NCBI RefSeq assembly: GCF_009690625.1
Contig: NZ_CP033878.1
Span: forward strand, 1,798,001-1,862,000
From: Halorhabdus sp. CBA1104
Lineage (GTDB): Archaea > Halobacteriota > Halobacteria > Halobacteriales > Haloarculaceae
Length of the DNA: 64,000 nt
Direction: 5' to 3'
Both the position numbers and the translations under genes were made by a program. This document shows, in pieces, positions 32,081-40,852 of this stretch. The notes beneath the pieces are model-generated. The model worked only from the letters and a program-made list of their open reading frames with translations, was not told the DNA's origin and made no database searches. How positions within the stretch are numbered: the stretch's first letter is position 1; each line of letters starts with the position of its first letter.

Positions 32081-33470
32081 GACCTTCTACGACCGGGCTG
32101 AGGAACTCGAGGCGGTACGATCCGCGTTCGAGTCGCCGGGGCACGACTACTACGTCGTCTACGGTCGTCGTCGGGTCGGCAAGACGGCACTGCTCAAGGA
32201 GTTCTGTGCCGACCGACCGCACATCTACTATCTCGCCGCCGAGGAGGCACAGCAACGCCAGCGGGAGAAGTTCGTCGAACGGATCGCCGAGCGGTTCGAC
32301 GAACGCGTACCGCGGACGGAGACCTGGCCGGAGGCACTCGAGTATCTCGGCGAGAAGATCCACGAGGAGTCGATCGTGGTCGTCATCGACGAGTTCCCGT
32401 ACCTCGTCGCGGAAAACGACTCGCTGCCATCCTACGTGCAGGGGTTCGTCGACGAACAGCTCCAACACACCGAGTCCATGCTCGTCCTCTGTGGATCGAG
32501 CGTCGGGACGATGGAATCCGAAGTGCTGGGCCACGAAAGTCCGCTCTATGGGCGACGAACGGGGCAGATCGACTTGCAGCCGTTCTCGTTCGCCCAGGCC
32601 CGAGACGTGATCGACTACGAGTTTCGGGACGCAGTACGATCGTTTGCGGTCACCGGCGGGACGCCGATGTACCTCACGCTGTTCGACTACGCCCGGTCGC
32701 TCGCCGAGAACGTCCGCGAACACGTCCTCACCCCGACGGCGGTGCTCTATGACGAGCCGCGGTTCCTCCTCCAGAGCGAGTTACGGACGCCGGCCCGATA
32801 TCTGAGTATCCTCGAGGCGATCGCAACGGGCCATACAACGCCGAACGAAATCTCGGGGGAGACAGGTATCGACTCCGGACCGCTCTCGAAGTACCTCCAG
32901 ACGTTGCGACGCCTCCGCCTCGTCGAGCGGGAGGTTCCGGTCACGGCGTCGAGAAAACAGTCCAAACGATCCCGTTATCGCGTGGCGGACGAATTCCTAC
33001 GGTTCTGGTTCCGGTTCGTCGAACCGCGCCGGTCCAGTATCGAAGAAGCGCCGGAGATCGTCTACGAGGGAACGATCGAGCCGAACCTGCCGGATCACGT
33101 CGCGAGCGTGTTCGAGGACATCTGTCGGGAAGCGCTCTGGCAAGCGATCCGGCAAGAGCGGCTGGGTCCCTATGCCGAAATCGGTCGGTGGTGGTACGGT
33201 GAGGACGAGATCGATCTGGTCGGCCTCGCCCCAGAGGACGACCGGATACTTCTGGGTGAATGCAAGTGGACGACCGAGCCGGTAGGTTCCGGACTCGCCG
33301 AGGCACTTCGGGAAAAAGCGGATCGTGTGCGCTGGGGGCCGGAAACACGGGACGAACAGTTCGCTCTCTTCTCGAAATCCGGATTCGAGCCTGGACTCGA
33401 AACGGAACTCGGTGACGACTGGTCCCTGTTCGACGCAAACGATTTTGACGAGCTGCTGTCGACAAGCTGA
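32079..33470 (+). CDS. Archaeal AAA ATPase with C-terminal DUF234 nuclease-like domain
   Basis: A 463-residue protein. The Walker A motif is YGRRRVGKTALLKEF (about residues 27-41), Walker B VVVIDEFPYLV (about 105-115); a winged-helix segment TPNEISGETGIDSGPLSKYLQTLRRL (split about 250-280) follows. The DUF234 end has WWYGEDEIDLVGLAPEDDRILLGECKW, with D/E-x-K residues of a PD-(D/E)XK nuclease. Such ATPases are common, often multicopy and mobile in Archaea; their role is unsettled (defence or element maintenance have been suggested). It is the last island gene before the right repeat. Confidence 0.8.
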   Translation: MTFYDRAEELEAVRSAFESPGHDYYVVYGRRRVGKTALLKEFCADRPHIYYLAAEEAQQRQREKFVERIAERFDERVPRTETWPEALEYLGEKIHEESIVVVIDEFPYLVAENDSLPSYVQGFVDEQLQHTESMLVLCGSSVGTMESEVLGHESPLYGRRTGQIDLQPFSFAQARDVIDYEFRDAVRSFAVTGGTPMYLTLFDYARSLAENVREHVLTPTAVLYDEPRFLLQSELRTPARYLSILEAIATGHTTPNEISGETGIDSGPLSKYLQTLRRLRLVEREVPVTASRKQSKRSRYRVADEFLRFWFRFVEPRRSSIEEAPEIVYEGTIEPNLPDHVASVFEDICREALWQAIRQERLGPYAEIGRWWYGEDEIDLVGLAPEDDRILLGECKWTTEPVGSGLAEALREKADRVRWGPETRDEQFALFSKSGFEPGLETELGDDWSLFDANDFDELLSTS

Positions 33471-33540
33471 TTTCCCCCGTCCTTACACAGAAAGATCCAC
33501 AGGAATGAGTGTGGGCTGGAACAGGTAGCCCATCCGTTTG

Positions 33541-33647
33541 GCCGCGTCGAGATCCAGAAAGCGACCTTGGAGGCCCGCCCCGAAGAGGTCGCCGAAGAAG
33601 AGGAGACCAGCGTCGAAGTCGACGAGTAGACCACTGGTTTCGCTTTT
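33541..33647 (+). repeat. 107-bp direct repeat, right copy (rps3ae 3' end)
   Basis: Exact copy of 28846-28952, with no rps3ae coding sequence upstream of it. It includes the stop codon at 33627-33629. It marks the right end of the island and may be the displaced original tail of rps3ae. Confidence 0.9.
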
Positions 33648-33656
33648 CGGTGACGT

Positions 33657-33694
33657 GTCATAGACCCACGCACAGCCGAGTTGCTGTGGTCCAG
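33657..33694 (+). repeat. 38-nt repeat, copy 3 (diverged)
   Basis: GTCATAGACCC...GCTGTGG at the same distance from the right 107-bp repeat as copy 1 is from the left one (GTCAT begins 9 nt after each repeat). About two thirds identical to copies 1 and 2 by eye. This shows that the homologous block extends beyond the perfect 107 bp. Confidence 0.5.
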
Positions 33695-34059
33695 GCCAGG
33701 ATACCATCGAGACAGGGCTGCGTGCCGAAGAGAGTGCAAGGGACCGCGTACCGAATCCGCATGGACAAACCAAGACGGCAGGTGACGACGAACAGAGAGT
33801 CTCCGCCCCGCAGAAGGCGTCGGTAACGAACCCGGTGTCAGTCGAGACGAAGACAGCGCCGGATCGAGCAAGAGCCAGCACGGATCACCCGCGATACATC
33901 GGTATACCCGTCCAGATCAGTACTGCCCAGCAGCCTGCATCCGCGGTCCTCAACGGTGGCGGGAGGGACGGTGGCTGCATTTCCGAAACAGGCCATTCAC
34001 ACGTTTGAAAATGGCGGGCATATTCTTTTCTGCGTCTACTGCGTAGCCAAGGTCGATTC
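33695..34059. other. Intergenic region right of the island
   Basis: About 365 nt with no supportable gene; the open frames here are Arg/Pro-rich. An AT-rich stretch (CATATTCTTTTC near 34018-34029) lies about 30-40 nt before the sensor kinase ATG and probably contains its promoter. Confidence 0.4.
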
Positions 34060-36122
34060 ATGCCGTCACCGTGGGCCGATCCCGCTGGCTTGGTGTATCT
34101 CGGTCTGTTCGGGCTCAGCGGAGTCGGCTGTCTGCTCCTCGTTCCCCGTGCCAGAACGTTCGACGATCCGGAGGTACGGCGCGGGATGGTGTGGTTGCTG
34201 GCGACAACGGGGGCGTGGGGGTATTCAAAACGGTGTTTTTCCTGGCCCCGGATCCGTTCCGGGAACCGGCCTACACAGTCGGTCTCATCTGTGGGTTCGG
34301 GACCGTCTGGGCCTGGTTGTACTTCTGTTCGGCCTACACCGGGCGAACGCTCCATCGAAACCCCACACTGCGGCGCCTCGGCCTCGGTGTCTTTCTCACT
34401 GTAGCGGTACTCAAACTCACGAACCCGCTCCACGACATGTACTTCACGACTCGGGAGGTGACGACACCGTTTCGATATCTGGCGATCGATCACGGGCTGC
34501 TCCACTGGGGGGCAACCGGACTATCGTACGTACTCGCGGCTGTGGGGTTGTTCATGATGCTTGAGCTGTACGTCCAGTCGGGCTACGACACCCGCCCACT
34601 CGGGGTGCTGACGGGGATGCTCGCCGTGCCAATCGTCGTCGACGTTGCCGCGACGGTGACACCACAGCTGATAGACGTGATTTACGCTCCGATCGGCGTC
34701 GCAATCTTTGCGGTCGGAACGATGTTCGTCTTTGGGCCGCGCTTTTTGGCGGTTCGAAGTACCGTCCAGAGTGGCGTCCCGTCGATATTTCTGGACAGGG
34801 ATGGCCGAATACGGGATTACGCTCCCGAAGCGACGAGCGCGTTCCCGGCACTTGCGGGTGGGGCCGGTGACCGCCTCGCGGACGTGCTCCCGGAAGTGGC
34901 AACAGCGATCGACACTGACGACCGGATCGTTAGCGACGAACGCGGTGAACAGACCCAGTACTATCTGGTCTCCACGAACGACATGGGAGTCGGGGAGTCA
35001 AAAGCGCAGGTGGTGACACTCACGAACGTGACCGGTATCGAGCGAAAGCGTCGAAAGCTGAACCAGCGCGAACAGGAGCTTGCCGAGCAAAACGAGCTCT
35101 ACCGGGCCGTCATCGCCGCGAGTTTCGCCTTCGTCTTCCAGATCGACGTCGACGAGCAAGCGTTCACGTTCGTGTCTCCGTCTGTCGAGAAGTTTCTGGA
35201 TTACAGTGCCGAGGAAATCGATGGCGAGCCGATCGATATCGTCATGCCCGACGACCAGACGAGGGACTTGGCCCGGGAGTATCTCGACCAGGTGGCGGGC
35301 GGCGAGAAAATCCAGGTGCGGGATTTCCCGTTGGCGAACTGCGAGGGGCAAACGGTGTACGCGGACATCCGCGTGGTACCGATATACGAGCCAAGCGCCG
35401 GAGACGAACCCAAAACGGCCGACGATATCGTCGGGGCACAGGCGATGGTTTGGGACGCGACCGAGCGGCGACGACGGGAGGGACTGATCAGCGTGATCAA
35501 CCGCGTACTGCGCCACAACGTCAGAAACAAGCTCAGTGTGATCAACGGGTACGCGGAGTACCTGGCGGATGACCTCGATGGTGATGGGGCATCGAAAGCC
35601 ACCCGGATCGTCGAGACCGCCGACAGGCTACTCGATCTCACCGAATCGGCCCGCGAGATCGAAGCCAACCGGGAGCAGTCACCGGAACTGGAACCCGTCG
35701 ACGTCGTCCCGATCGTCGAGGAGGGCGTTCGGAAACTCCGGGAGCAGTATCCTGAGGCGTCGGTAACACTCGATAGCCCCGAGACGGCCGTCGCGGAGTC
35801 GCTACCACGCGTGCGGACGGCCCTGTGGGAACTCCTCGACAACGCCGCAAAGCACGGCGGCGACACCCCGTCTGTCGAGATCGGGGTGACAGAGACAGAC
35901 GACCGGATTGTGCTCACCATCGCAGACGACGGACCGGGGATCCCGGAGAGTGAACGGGAGGTGCTGTCGAACGGGGTGGAGGAATCGCTCGTTCACGGCC
36001 AGGGCCTGGGGTTGTGGTTGGCCTACTGGCTCGTCAGGAACCTCGACGGCGAAATCGAGATTCCGGAGTACGAACGGGGGACGACGGTCGAGATTCGGCT
36101 TCCGGTGTCTGCGACAACGTGA
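34060..36122 (+). CDS. Membrane PAS-histidine kinase, frameshifted in this sequence
   Basis: A sensor kinase of about 687 residues after correction. The N-terminus (MPSPWADPAGLVYLGLFG) is in one frame; from the G-run at 34217-34221 the homologous sequence continues in another (VFKTVFFLAPDPFREPAYTVG). One extra G restores TGG GGG GTA and a seven-helix histidine-kinase N-domain. Then follow a PAS domain (YRAVIAASFAFVFQIDVD, about residues 350-460), the phospho-acceptor helix RVLRHNVRNKLSVINGYAEYL and an HATPase_c domain (NAAKHGG, DDGPGIPESE, GQGLGLWLAYWLV). No receiver or dedicated response regulator lies adjacent. The signal is unknown. Confidence 0.8.
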
Positions 36123-36375
36123 CTGTTCGAAACACGACGGCCGGATCACCACGCCAAAGCAGGTTTCGGCGTCGGAAAGTGAGACCGCAAACAGCAATAC
36201 TCGGGCGGGGAGCAGACACCGTGAGTGAACGGACTGTCCGGTTCGTAGACACGCTGTCGGCTACGGGACCGGACGGACGGCGAATCGGCCGCCGAGCGGG
36301 AAAAGAGACGGGCCGCCCCAGCAGCTACTCGCCGGACAGTGACAGTCCGTGACAGTCTCGTAGGAGTGTGCGCGC

Positions 36376-36708
36376 TCAGCTATACCGGGTCGCGACCCAG
36401 TCGATAATCACGCCGTAGGCTAGTCCGGCGAAGAAACTCGGCCAGTCACGGAACTCGCTCGTGAACGTGATCGCCGCGGTCACGGCAAGTCCCAAAACGA
36501 GCCCCCGAACGAACACGTTGTACTTCGAATCGACGAATTCGAGCCCACCCGCCAGCCCGATCACGAGCCCCATGACGACGCGATTGTACCACATCGAGAA
36601 GAGGAACAACTCGTTGCCGTCGAATCCGATCCGAAGTCCGACCCCGAAGATACAGAAAACTCCCAGAAACGCCCCCATGAGGAGTCCGATGCTGAGCCGT
36701 CTGTTCAT
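36376..36708 (-). CDS. Small membrane protein, unknown function
   Basis: A 110-residue protein from the ATG at 36708 with three to four hydrophobic helices (IGLLMGAFLGVFCIFGVGL; VVMGLVIGLAGGLEFV; LVLGLAVTAAITFTS; FFAGLAYGVIIDWVATRY). The upstream frame is atypical and would overlap msrA's downstream region. It lies 107 nt downstream of msrA on the same strand. No function visible. Confidence 0.65.
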   Translation of the reverse strand: MNRRLSIGLLMGAFLGVFCIFGVGLRIGFDGNELFLFSMWYNRVVMGLVIGLAGGLEFVDSKYNVFVRGLVLGLAVTAAITFTSEFRDWPSFFAGLAYGVIIDWVATRYS

Positions 36709-36815
36709 GGGCTGTCGTTGGGTGGATCGCGAATAAGCATTTGCCTCGGTGCCGGCTCTGGACTGGAAAATCGCCGTCGATGTCGACTCGATGGGTCGGC
36801 GTGACACGAAAACGT

Positions 36816-37481
36816 TCAGAGTCGCCGTCGCACCTCGTCAAGGACGGTCGGTGGCAGGTCGAGTGTCGCCAGGAGATCACGCTGCTGGCCCTCGCTACCG
36901 TAGCCGGCGGCAAAGCCGTTGAGGCGGGCGGCCACCGTCGAGGCAGTGAATGCATCACCGTACAGCTCTTCGAGTTCGTCGGCGACCACGGGAAGCGTCC
37001 GTAGTTCGTACTTTTGGTGATAGTCTTCGGCAGGGGAGAACTGTTGGAGTGACTCCACCGCGGTCTCGACGGACTGCCCGGTTCGATCCGCGAGCGCATC
37101 ACGAGAGCGCTCGGCGACTGCTCGCTGTCTCTCGTCGTGAGCGAGGATCACACCACGGTACTGGCGCTTCTGGGAACGCGTCCAGTCGTGATTTGCCCAG
37201 ACAACGTCCAGCAGTTCGGCGTAGGTCCAGCGGTCGGGATCGTATTCGATTTGGACGACTTCGGTGTGATCGCCAAGGGCGTAATAGGTCGGTTCGGACG
37301 TGGTTCCTCCGGCGTAGCCTACGCGCGTCCGGACAACGCCCGGCTTGGCGCCGAACAAGGCATCAGGCCCCCAGAAACAGCCCATACCGAACGTCGCCGT
37401 CTCGGTTTCGGCAGGCCCCAACGCTTCGACGTCGCGAGCCAGCGTCGTCGGCTGGGTGGTTGGCAGCGCGATCCGGGACAT
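36816..37481 (-). CDS. msrA: Peptide methionine-S-sulfoxide reductase
   Basis: A 221-residue MsrA that reduces methionine-S-sulfoxide in oxidised proteins. The catalytic GMGCFWGPD (Cys 34) sits near the N-terminus, followed by GYAGGTTSEPTYYALGDHTEVVQIEYDP and the family signature WTRSQKRQYRGVI. The C-terminal part after DYHQKYELR is about 40 residues and lacks an obvious resolving Cys. Electrons would come from thioredoxin. No msrB is adjacent. Confidence 0.93.
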   Translation of the reverse strand: MSRIALPTTQPTTLARDVEALGPAETETATFGMGCFWGPDALFGAKPGVVRTRVGYAGGTTSEPTYYALGDHTEVVQIEYDPDRWTYAELLDVVWANHDWTRSQKRQYRGVILAHDERQRAVAERSRDALADRTGQSVETAVESLQQFSPAEDYHQKYELRTLPVVADELEELYGDAFTASTVAARLNGFAAGYGSEGQQRDLLATLDLPPTVLDEVRRRL

Positions 37482-37572
37482 ACCAGTTTCAGGAGACAGT
37501 ATGATATGGGTTTGTCGCCGTTTCGGGCCGGTCGTCGTGGCATTTCGCCTCTAGATGTGGAGACGAAGCCAC

Positions 37573-38190
37573 TCAGGCCGTTGTGAACGCGCGGATCGTA
37601 TCGGGCTTGCCGGGTTTGCTGAGCAGTTGTTCGAGCCCCAGATCGGTGAAGACCCGACCCCAGTTGCGCCGATACATCGGGAACTCGCCCTTGACAGACG
37701 TGATCGTCTCGTCTGTCTTGCCCCCATCCGGGTCGGGACCTTCGTTTTCGACGGTCACGAGGAGGGATCCACTGATGCGGGCAAGCTCGTCGAACACCCA
37801 CGCGTCGTCTGGGTGGACATGCTGGAGTGTTTCGACCGAGTAAACGACGTCGAAGGCGTCGTCCGGGAACTCGGGGACGAGATCCTCGATCGCACCCGTG
37901 TGGAACGTCCCCGTCTCGGCGACAGCTGGAAAGGCATCAGCCATCACGTCGAAGGCGTCGTCGTTGATGTCGATACCGGTGAGGTCGTCGAACCCGTTTT
38001 CCCGCAGGTGTGCCAGATGTCGCCCGGAGCTACAGCCGAGTTCGAGGATGGACGCGTCCGTGCTACTGTAGTGCTCAAGGAGCGTCACGAGGCTGTTGCT
38101 CACCTTGTTTGGCCCGAGATCCGCATAATACGCCGGCGAGAACTCACCCGTCCGCTCGGCCCACCCACGGCGATTCCTCGACGGGTCCAT
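37573..38190 (-). CDS. Class I SAM-dependent methyltransferase
   Basis: A 205-residue Rossmann-fold methyltransferase started at the ATG at 38190. Motif I is ILELGCSSGRHLAHL (about residues 48-62), motif II TGIDINDDAF, motif IV FDVVYSVETLQHV. Family members methylate small molecules such as quinones or sugars; there is nothing here to fix the substrate. It is followed on the same strand by msrA, 91 nt away. Confidence 0.8.
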   Translation of the reverse strand: MDPSRNRRGWAERTGEFSPAYYADLGPNKVSNSLVTLLEHYSSTDASILELGCSSGRHLAHLRENGFDDLTGIDINDDAFDVMADAFPAVAETGTFHTGAIEDLVPEFPDDAFDVVYSVETLQHVHPDDAWVFDELARISGSLLVTVENEGPDPDGGKTDETITSVKGEFPMYRRNWGRVFTDLGLEQLLSKPGKPDTIRAFTTA

Positions 38191-38227
38191 ACACCCATCA
38201 CGGGAGCCTGACGCTAAATTCCGTCGC

Positions 38228-39406
38228 CTACGTCGTGGTTGCGGTTGCAATACCGGCCCGAAAGATGCTTGCAAACAGCACGAACGCACCCGCTCCGATC
38301 GCCCCGCCGACGAGAAAGACCCCATCGACGCCAACCGTATAGACGACACCAAACAGTAGCGGCCCAACGGTCTGTCCCAACCGGAGGGCCATATTGTACA
38401 GACTCATCGTCGCGCCCCGGAACTGTGCCGGGGCGAGCTTCGTCATGAAGACCTGTACGGTCGGGACGACGAGACCGTGACCCACCCCGAACAGCGCCAG
38501 TGGGAGCAACAGCAACACCGGCGACCCGGCAAACGGAATCAGCGCGAGCCCACCGCCATAGCCCAGAAAACCGACGGTAAAGAGCGTTCGCTCGGAGTAG
38601 CGCTCGATTAGCCGTCCCGTTTGGGAACTGATCAGGGCGATACAGAGTGACATAGCCGAGAGCAGTCCCCCAATGATTGCCGACGACGAGCCGAATCGTC
38701 CTGCGACGAGCACTGGAATGTACGTGATAATTCCCCCATACAGGAGGACGAACGCCAGGAATGCCGCCAGCGAGCCGGCGATCGTTTCGCCTGCCGTCGC
38801 AATCGAGAGAAGCTGTTTCAGGTACTCGCGGATCCCGACTGCTCCCGCCGATGCGGGCTCGGACAGCCCGAAGAGTGCCCAGACGGCGATCGGAAATGCG
38901 ATGGCGTACAGGCCAAAGGGCGCGTACCAGCCGATCGTTCCGAGGAGCCCGCCGATGATCGGGTAGGCGGCTGTCGCGATGCTCAACACACTCGCGTTGA
39001 GCCCCATCGCAGCCCCACGCTCGGCCCCGTCGTAATAATCGCCGATCAGCGTCGTCGAGAGGGTAACGAGGCCGGCACCGCCGATTCCCTGGAGGACGCG
39101 GAGTGCCAACAGCGTCTGAAACGTCGGCGCGGCCGCCTGAGCGACGCCTGCAACGCTGAACAACAGCAACAACGGCACCAAGACCCCTTTCCGGGTGTAG
39201 CGGTCAGCGAGCACGCCAATGAGGACCGAGACCACCACACCGGGGAACGTATAGGCCGTGACGATGAGGCCGATCTGCTGGTCTGTAATCTCGAAGTGTT
39301 CGATCATCGATGGGAAGACCGGCGAAATGAGGCTCACGCCCATCACGCCCATCAATGTGACACCGAAGATGATCTGCAGGCGACGTTGCGTATACAGACC
39401 GCTCAT
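38228..39406 (-). CDS. MFS transporter
   Basis: A 392-residue major-facilitator protein with twelve hydrophobic helices. The loop-2 signature GVLADRYTRKGVLVPLLL (about residues 56-73) and the helix-4/5 motif LQGIGGAGLVTLSTTLIGDYYDGAERGAAMG are typical of drug/H+ antiporters of the Bcr/Tet type. The ATG at 39406 is preferred to an in-frame TTG at 39418. Likely an efflux pump; substrate unknown. Confidence 0.85.
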   Translation of the reverse strand: MSGLYTQRRLQIIFGVTLMGVMGVSLISPVFPSMIEHFEITDQQIGLIVTAYTFPGVVVSVLIGVLADRYTRKGVLVPLLLLFSVAGVAQAAAPTFQTLLALRVLQGIGGAGLVTLSTTLIGDYYDGAERGAAMGLNASVLSIATAAYPIIGGLLGTIGWYAPFGLYAIAFPIAVWALFGLSEPASAGAVGIREYLKQLLSIATAGETIAGSLAAFLAFVLLYGGIITYIPVLVAGRFGSSSAIIGGLLSAMSLCIALISSQTGRLIERYSERTLFTVGFLGYGGGLALIPFAGSPVLLLLPLALFGVGHGLVVPTVQVFMTKLAPAQFRGATMSLYNMALRLGQTVGPLLFGVVYTVGVDGVFLVGGAIGAGAFVLFASIFRAGIATATTT

Positions 39407-39497
39407 TACTTCGGGCAATGAACGCCGAAAGAATGTATGTGCGGATTCGCGTCCCCTGAAAATGGGCCGGACCGTGGGCTGTCACCGTCCGCGGTCG

Positions 39498-39917
39498 TTA
39501 CTCGGGTTCTTCGACGACGATCGTCCCAGCCATCCCATCGGCCTCGTGTGGCAGACACACGTACGGATACGTCCCGAGCTGTTCGAACGTGTGGGTGTAC
39601 GTCTCCCCGGCGTAGATCGCACCCCCGCCGGACTCGAACCAGCCCTCGCGGGCGGCCTGCTCGCTGTCGTAGTCCCCGGACGCAAAGTACGCCCCACCGT
39701 CGGGCAGGGTAGCGTCGTAGGCCGTAACGGTGTGAGCGCGGGCACTCGTGTTCTTCCAGACGACCATCGTCCCCAGGTCGACACGGTACTCTGTGGGAAG
39801 AAATCGCGAGTCGGACATGCCAATGTCGTACTCGCCGTCGTCTTCTCCGAGGGCGAGACAGCCCGAAAGGCCGGCGACGAGGGCACCCCCAGTCGCGAGG
39901 AACGCACGTCTGTCCAT
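39498..39917 (-). CDS. Halocyanin/plastocyanin-like blue copper lipoprotein
   Basis: A 139-residue protein. A Tat-type start MDRRAFLATGG and lipobox LSGC (Cys 19) mark it as an exported lipoprotein. The cupredoxin domain has MVVWKNTSARAHTVTAYD (copper His) and YVCLPHEADGMAG (Cys, His and Met ligands). It is the second such carrier in the window; it is longer between the His and the Cys (insert with SGDYDSEQAAREGWFESGG) than the one at 14226, so its partner may differ. Confidence 0.85.
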   Translation of the reverse strand: MDRRAFLATGGALVAGLSGCLALGEDDGEYDIGMSDSRFLPTEYRVDLGTMVVWKNTSARAHTVTAYDATLPDGGAYFASGDYDSEQAAREGWFESGGGAIYAGETYTHTFEQLGTYPYVCLPHEADGMAGTIVVEEPE

Positions 39918-40042
39918 CGTCGGTTGTTTGGACTGGACCGACAAATGCACCCCGGTTGCCGTTGGATTCGTCGACGATGGTAGCGAGACCAATCCGTCGG
40001 CGGATCGAACGGACTAAGACCGCCCTCGCCAACGGCACGGAT

Positions 40043-40753
40043 ATGGATCTTCGGCCGCGCTTTCTGGGTCGGCTCGGGCCGGCCGACATCGTGACGGTCG
40101 TCAACGCCTTCGTCGGGTTCACGGCGGCCGTCCTCGCACCGTTCGAGCCCCAGCTGGCCGCCCGCCTCATCCTCCTGGCGGCGATCGCCGACGGCCTCGA
40201 TGGCCTGGTCGCCCGGCGGTACGGCTCGACACCCGTCGGCGAGTTCGTCGACTCACTGGCCGATACCGTCTCCTTTGGCGTTGCACCCGCGGCGATGGTC
40301 GTCGGCCTCGCCCGCCTCCAGTGGGGCAACGGTGGGGAACTCCTCGGGATCGCGGACCCACTGCATCTCACCGCAGCCGTCGGGATCCCCGCGCTGGTCG
40401 TCGCCGCGGCAGTCGTCCGCCTGGCGATGTACACCGCCTACGACGTCGGCGCGCGAACGACCGAGGGCGTCCAGACGACCCTCGCAGCAACCGTCCTCGC
40501 GGCGGCGACACTCGCCGGCGAGATACAGCTCGTCTTGGTCTTGCTCGCCAGTGTCGTCCTCGCGTATCTGATGGTCACGCGGATTCCGTATCCCGATCTT
40601 CGGGAGCGTGACGCGCTGGCGATGGGGCTCGTCCAGACGGGCGCGGTCCTGGCCCCTGCCGTCTTCTATCGACTCTTCCCGCGGGCGCTGCTGGCGGCCG
40701 CACTCGCGTATCTCCTGTTTGCGCCGTGGCTGTACCCGCGTGTCGAGTCGTGA
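40043..40753 (+). CDS. pssA: Archaetidylserine synthase (CDP-alcohol phosphatidyltransferase)
   Basis: A 236-residue membrane enzyme joining serine to CDP-archaeol. The catalytic signature is IADGLDGLVARR followed by GEFVDSLAD (about residues 52-78), matching D-x2-DG-x2-AR...G-x3-D-x3-D, with six to eight hydrophobic helices. Haloarchaeal orthologues supply lipid for the archaeosortase ArtA protein-anchoring route. I start at the ATG at 40043; ATGs upstream add a basic stretch. Confidence 0.82.
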   Translation: MDLRPRFLGRLGPADIVTVVNAFVGFTAAVLAPFEPQLAARLILLAAIADGLDGLVARRYGSTPVGEFVDSLADTVSFGVAPAAMVVGLARLQWGNGGELLGIADPLHLTAAVGIPALVVAAAVVRLAMYTAYDVGARTTEGVQTTLAATVLAAATLAGEIQLVLVLLASVVLAYLMVTRIPYPDLRERDALAMGLVQTGAVLAPAVFYRLFPRALLAAALAYLLFAPWLYPRVES

Positions 40754-40852
40754 CGGACACGGCAGGGCTTCCAGCCCCGCTCAGGGCGCCCATTGCGGTA
40801 CTGGGTTGCAGGAAGGGAAACGCATTTGCCCGAGAGCGCCGCAGAAGAAGCT

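Larger units (their letters stand above)
28953..33540. mobile_element. Genomic island between rps3ae-tail direct repeats
   Basis: About 4.6 kb inserted between the two 107-bp repeats. Contents: TumE-like pseudogene, HTH partner, wHTH-membrane protein, short membrane peptide, stand-alone membrane paralogue and a DUF234-type ATPase, with AT-rich spacers (notably 29920-30050, 30800-31420 and 31840-32080) unlike the flanks. No integrase, transposase or replication gene is visible, so it may be a remnant or be mobilised in trans. An alternative is segmental duplication of the rps3ae tail during a recombination event. Confidence 0.65.

Noticed and set aside
33648..34059. Protein-coding gene in the gap right of the island
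   Set aside because: Frames are short or Arg/Pro-rich and no start with a promoter-like upstream could be matched to a protein-like sequence.
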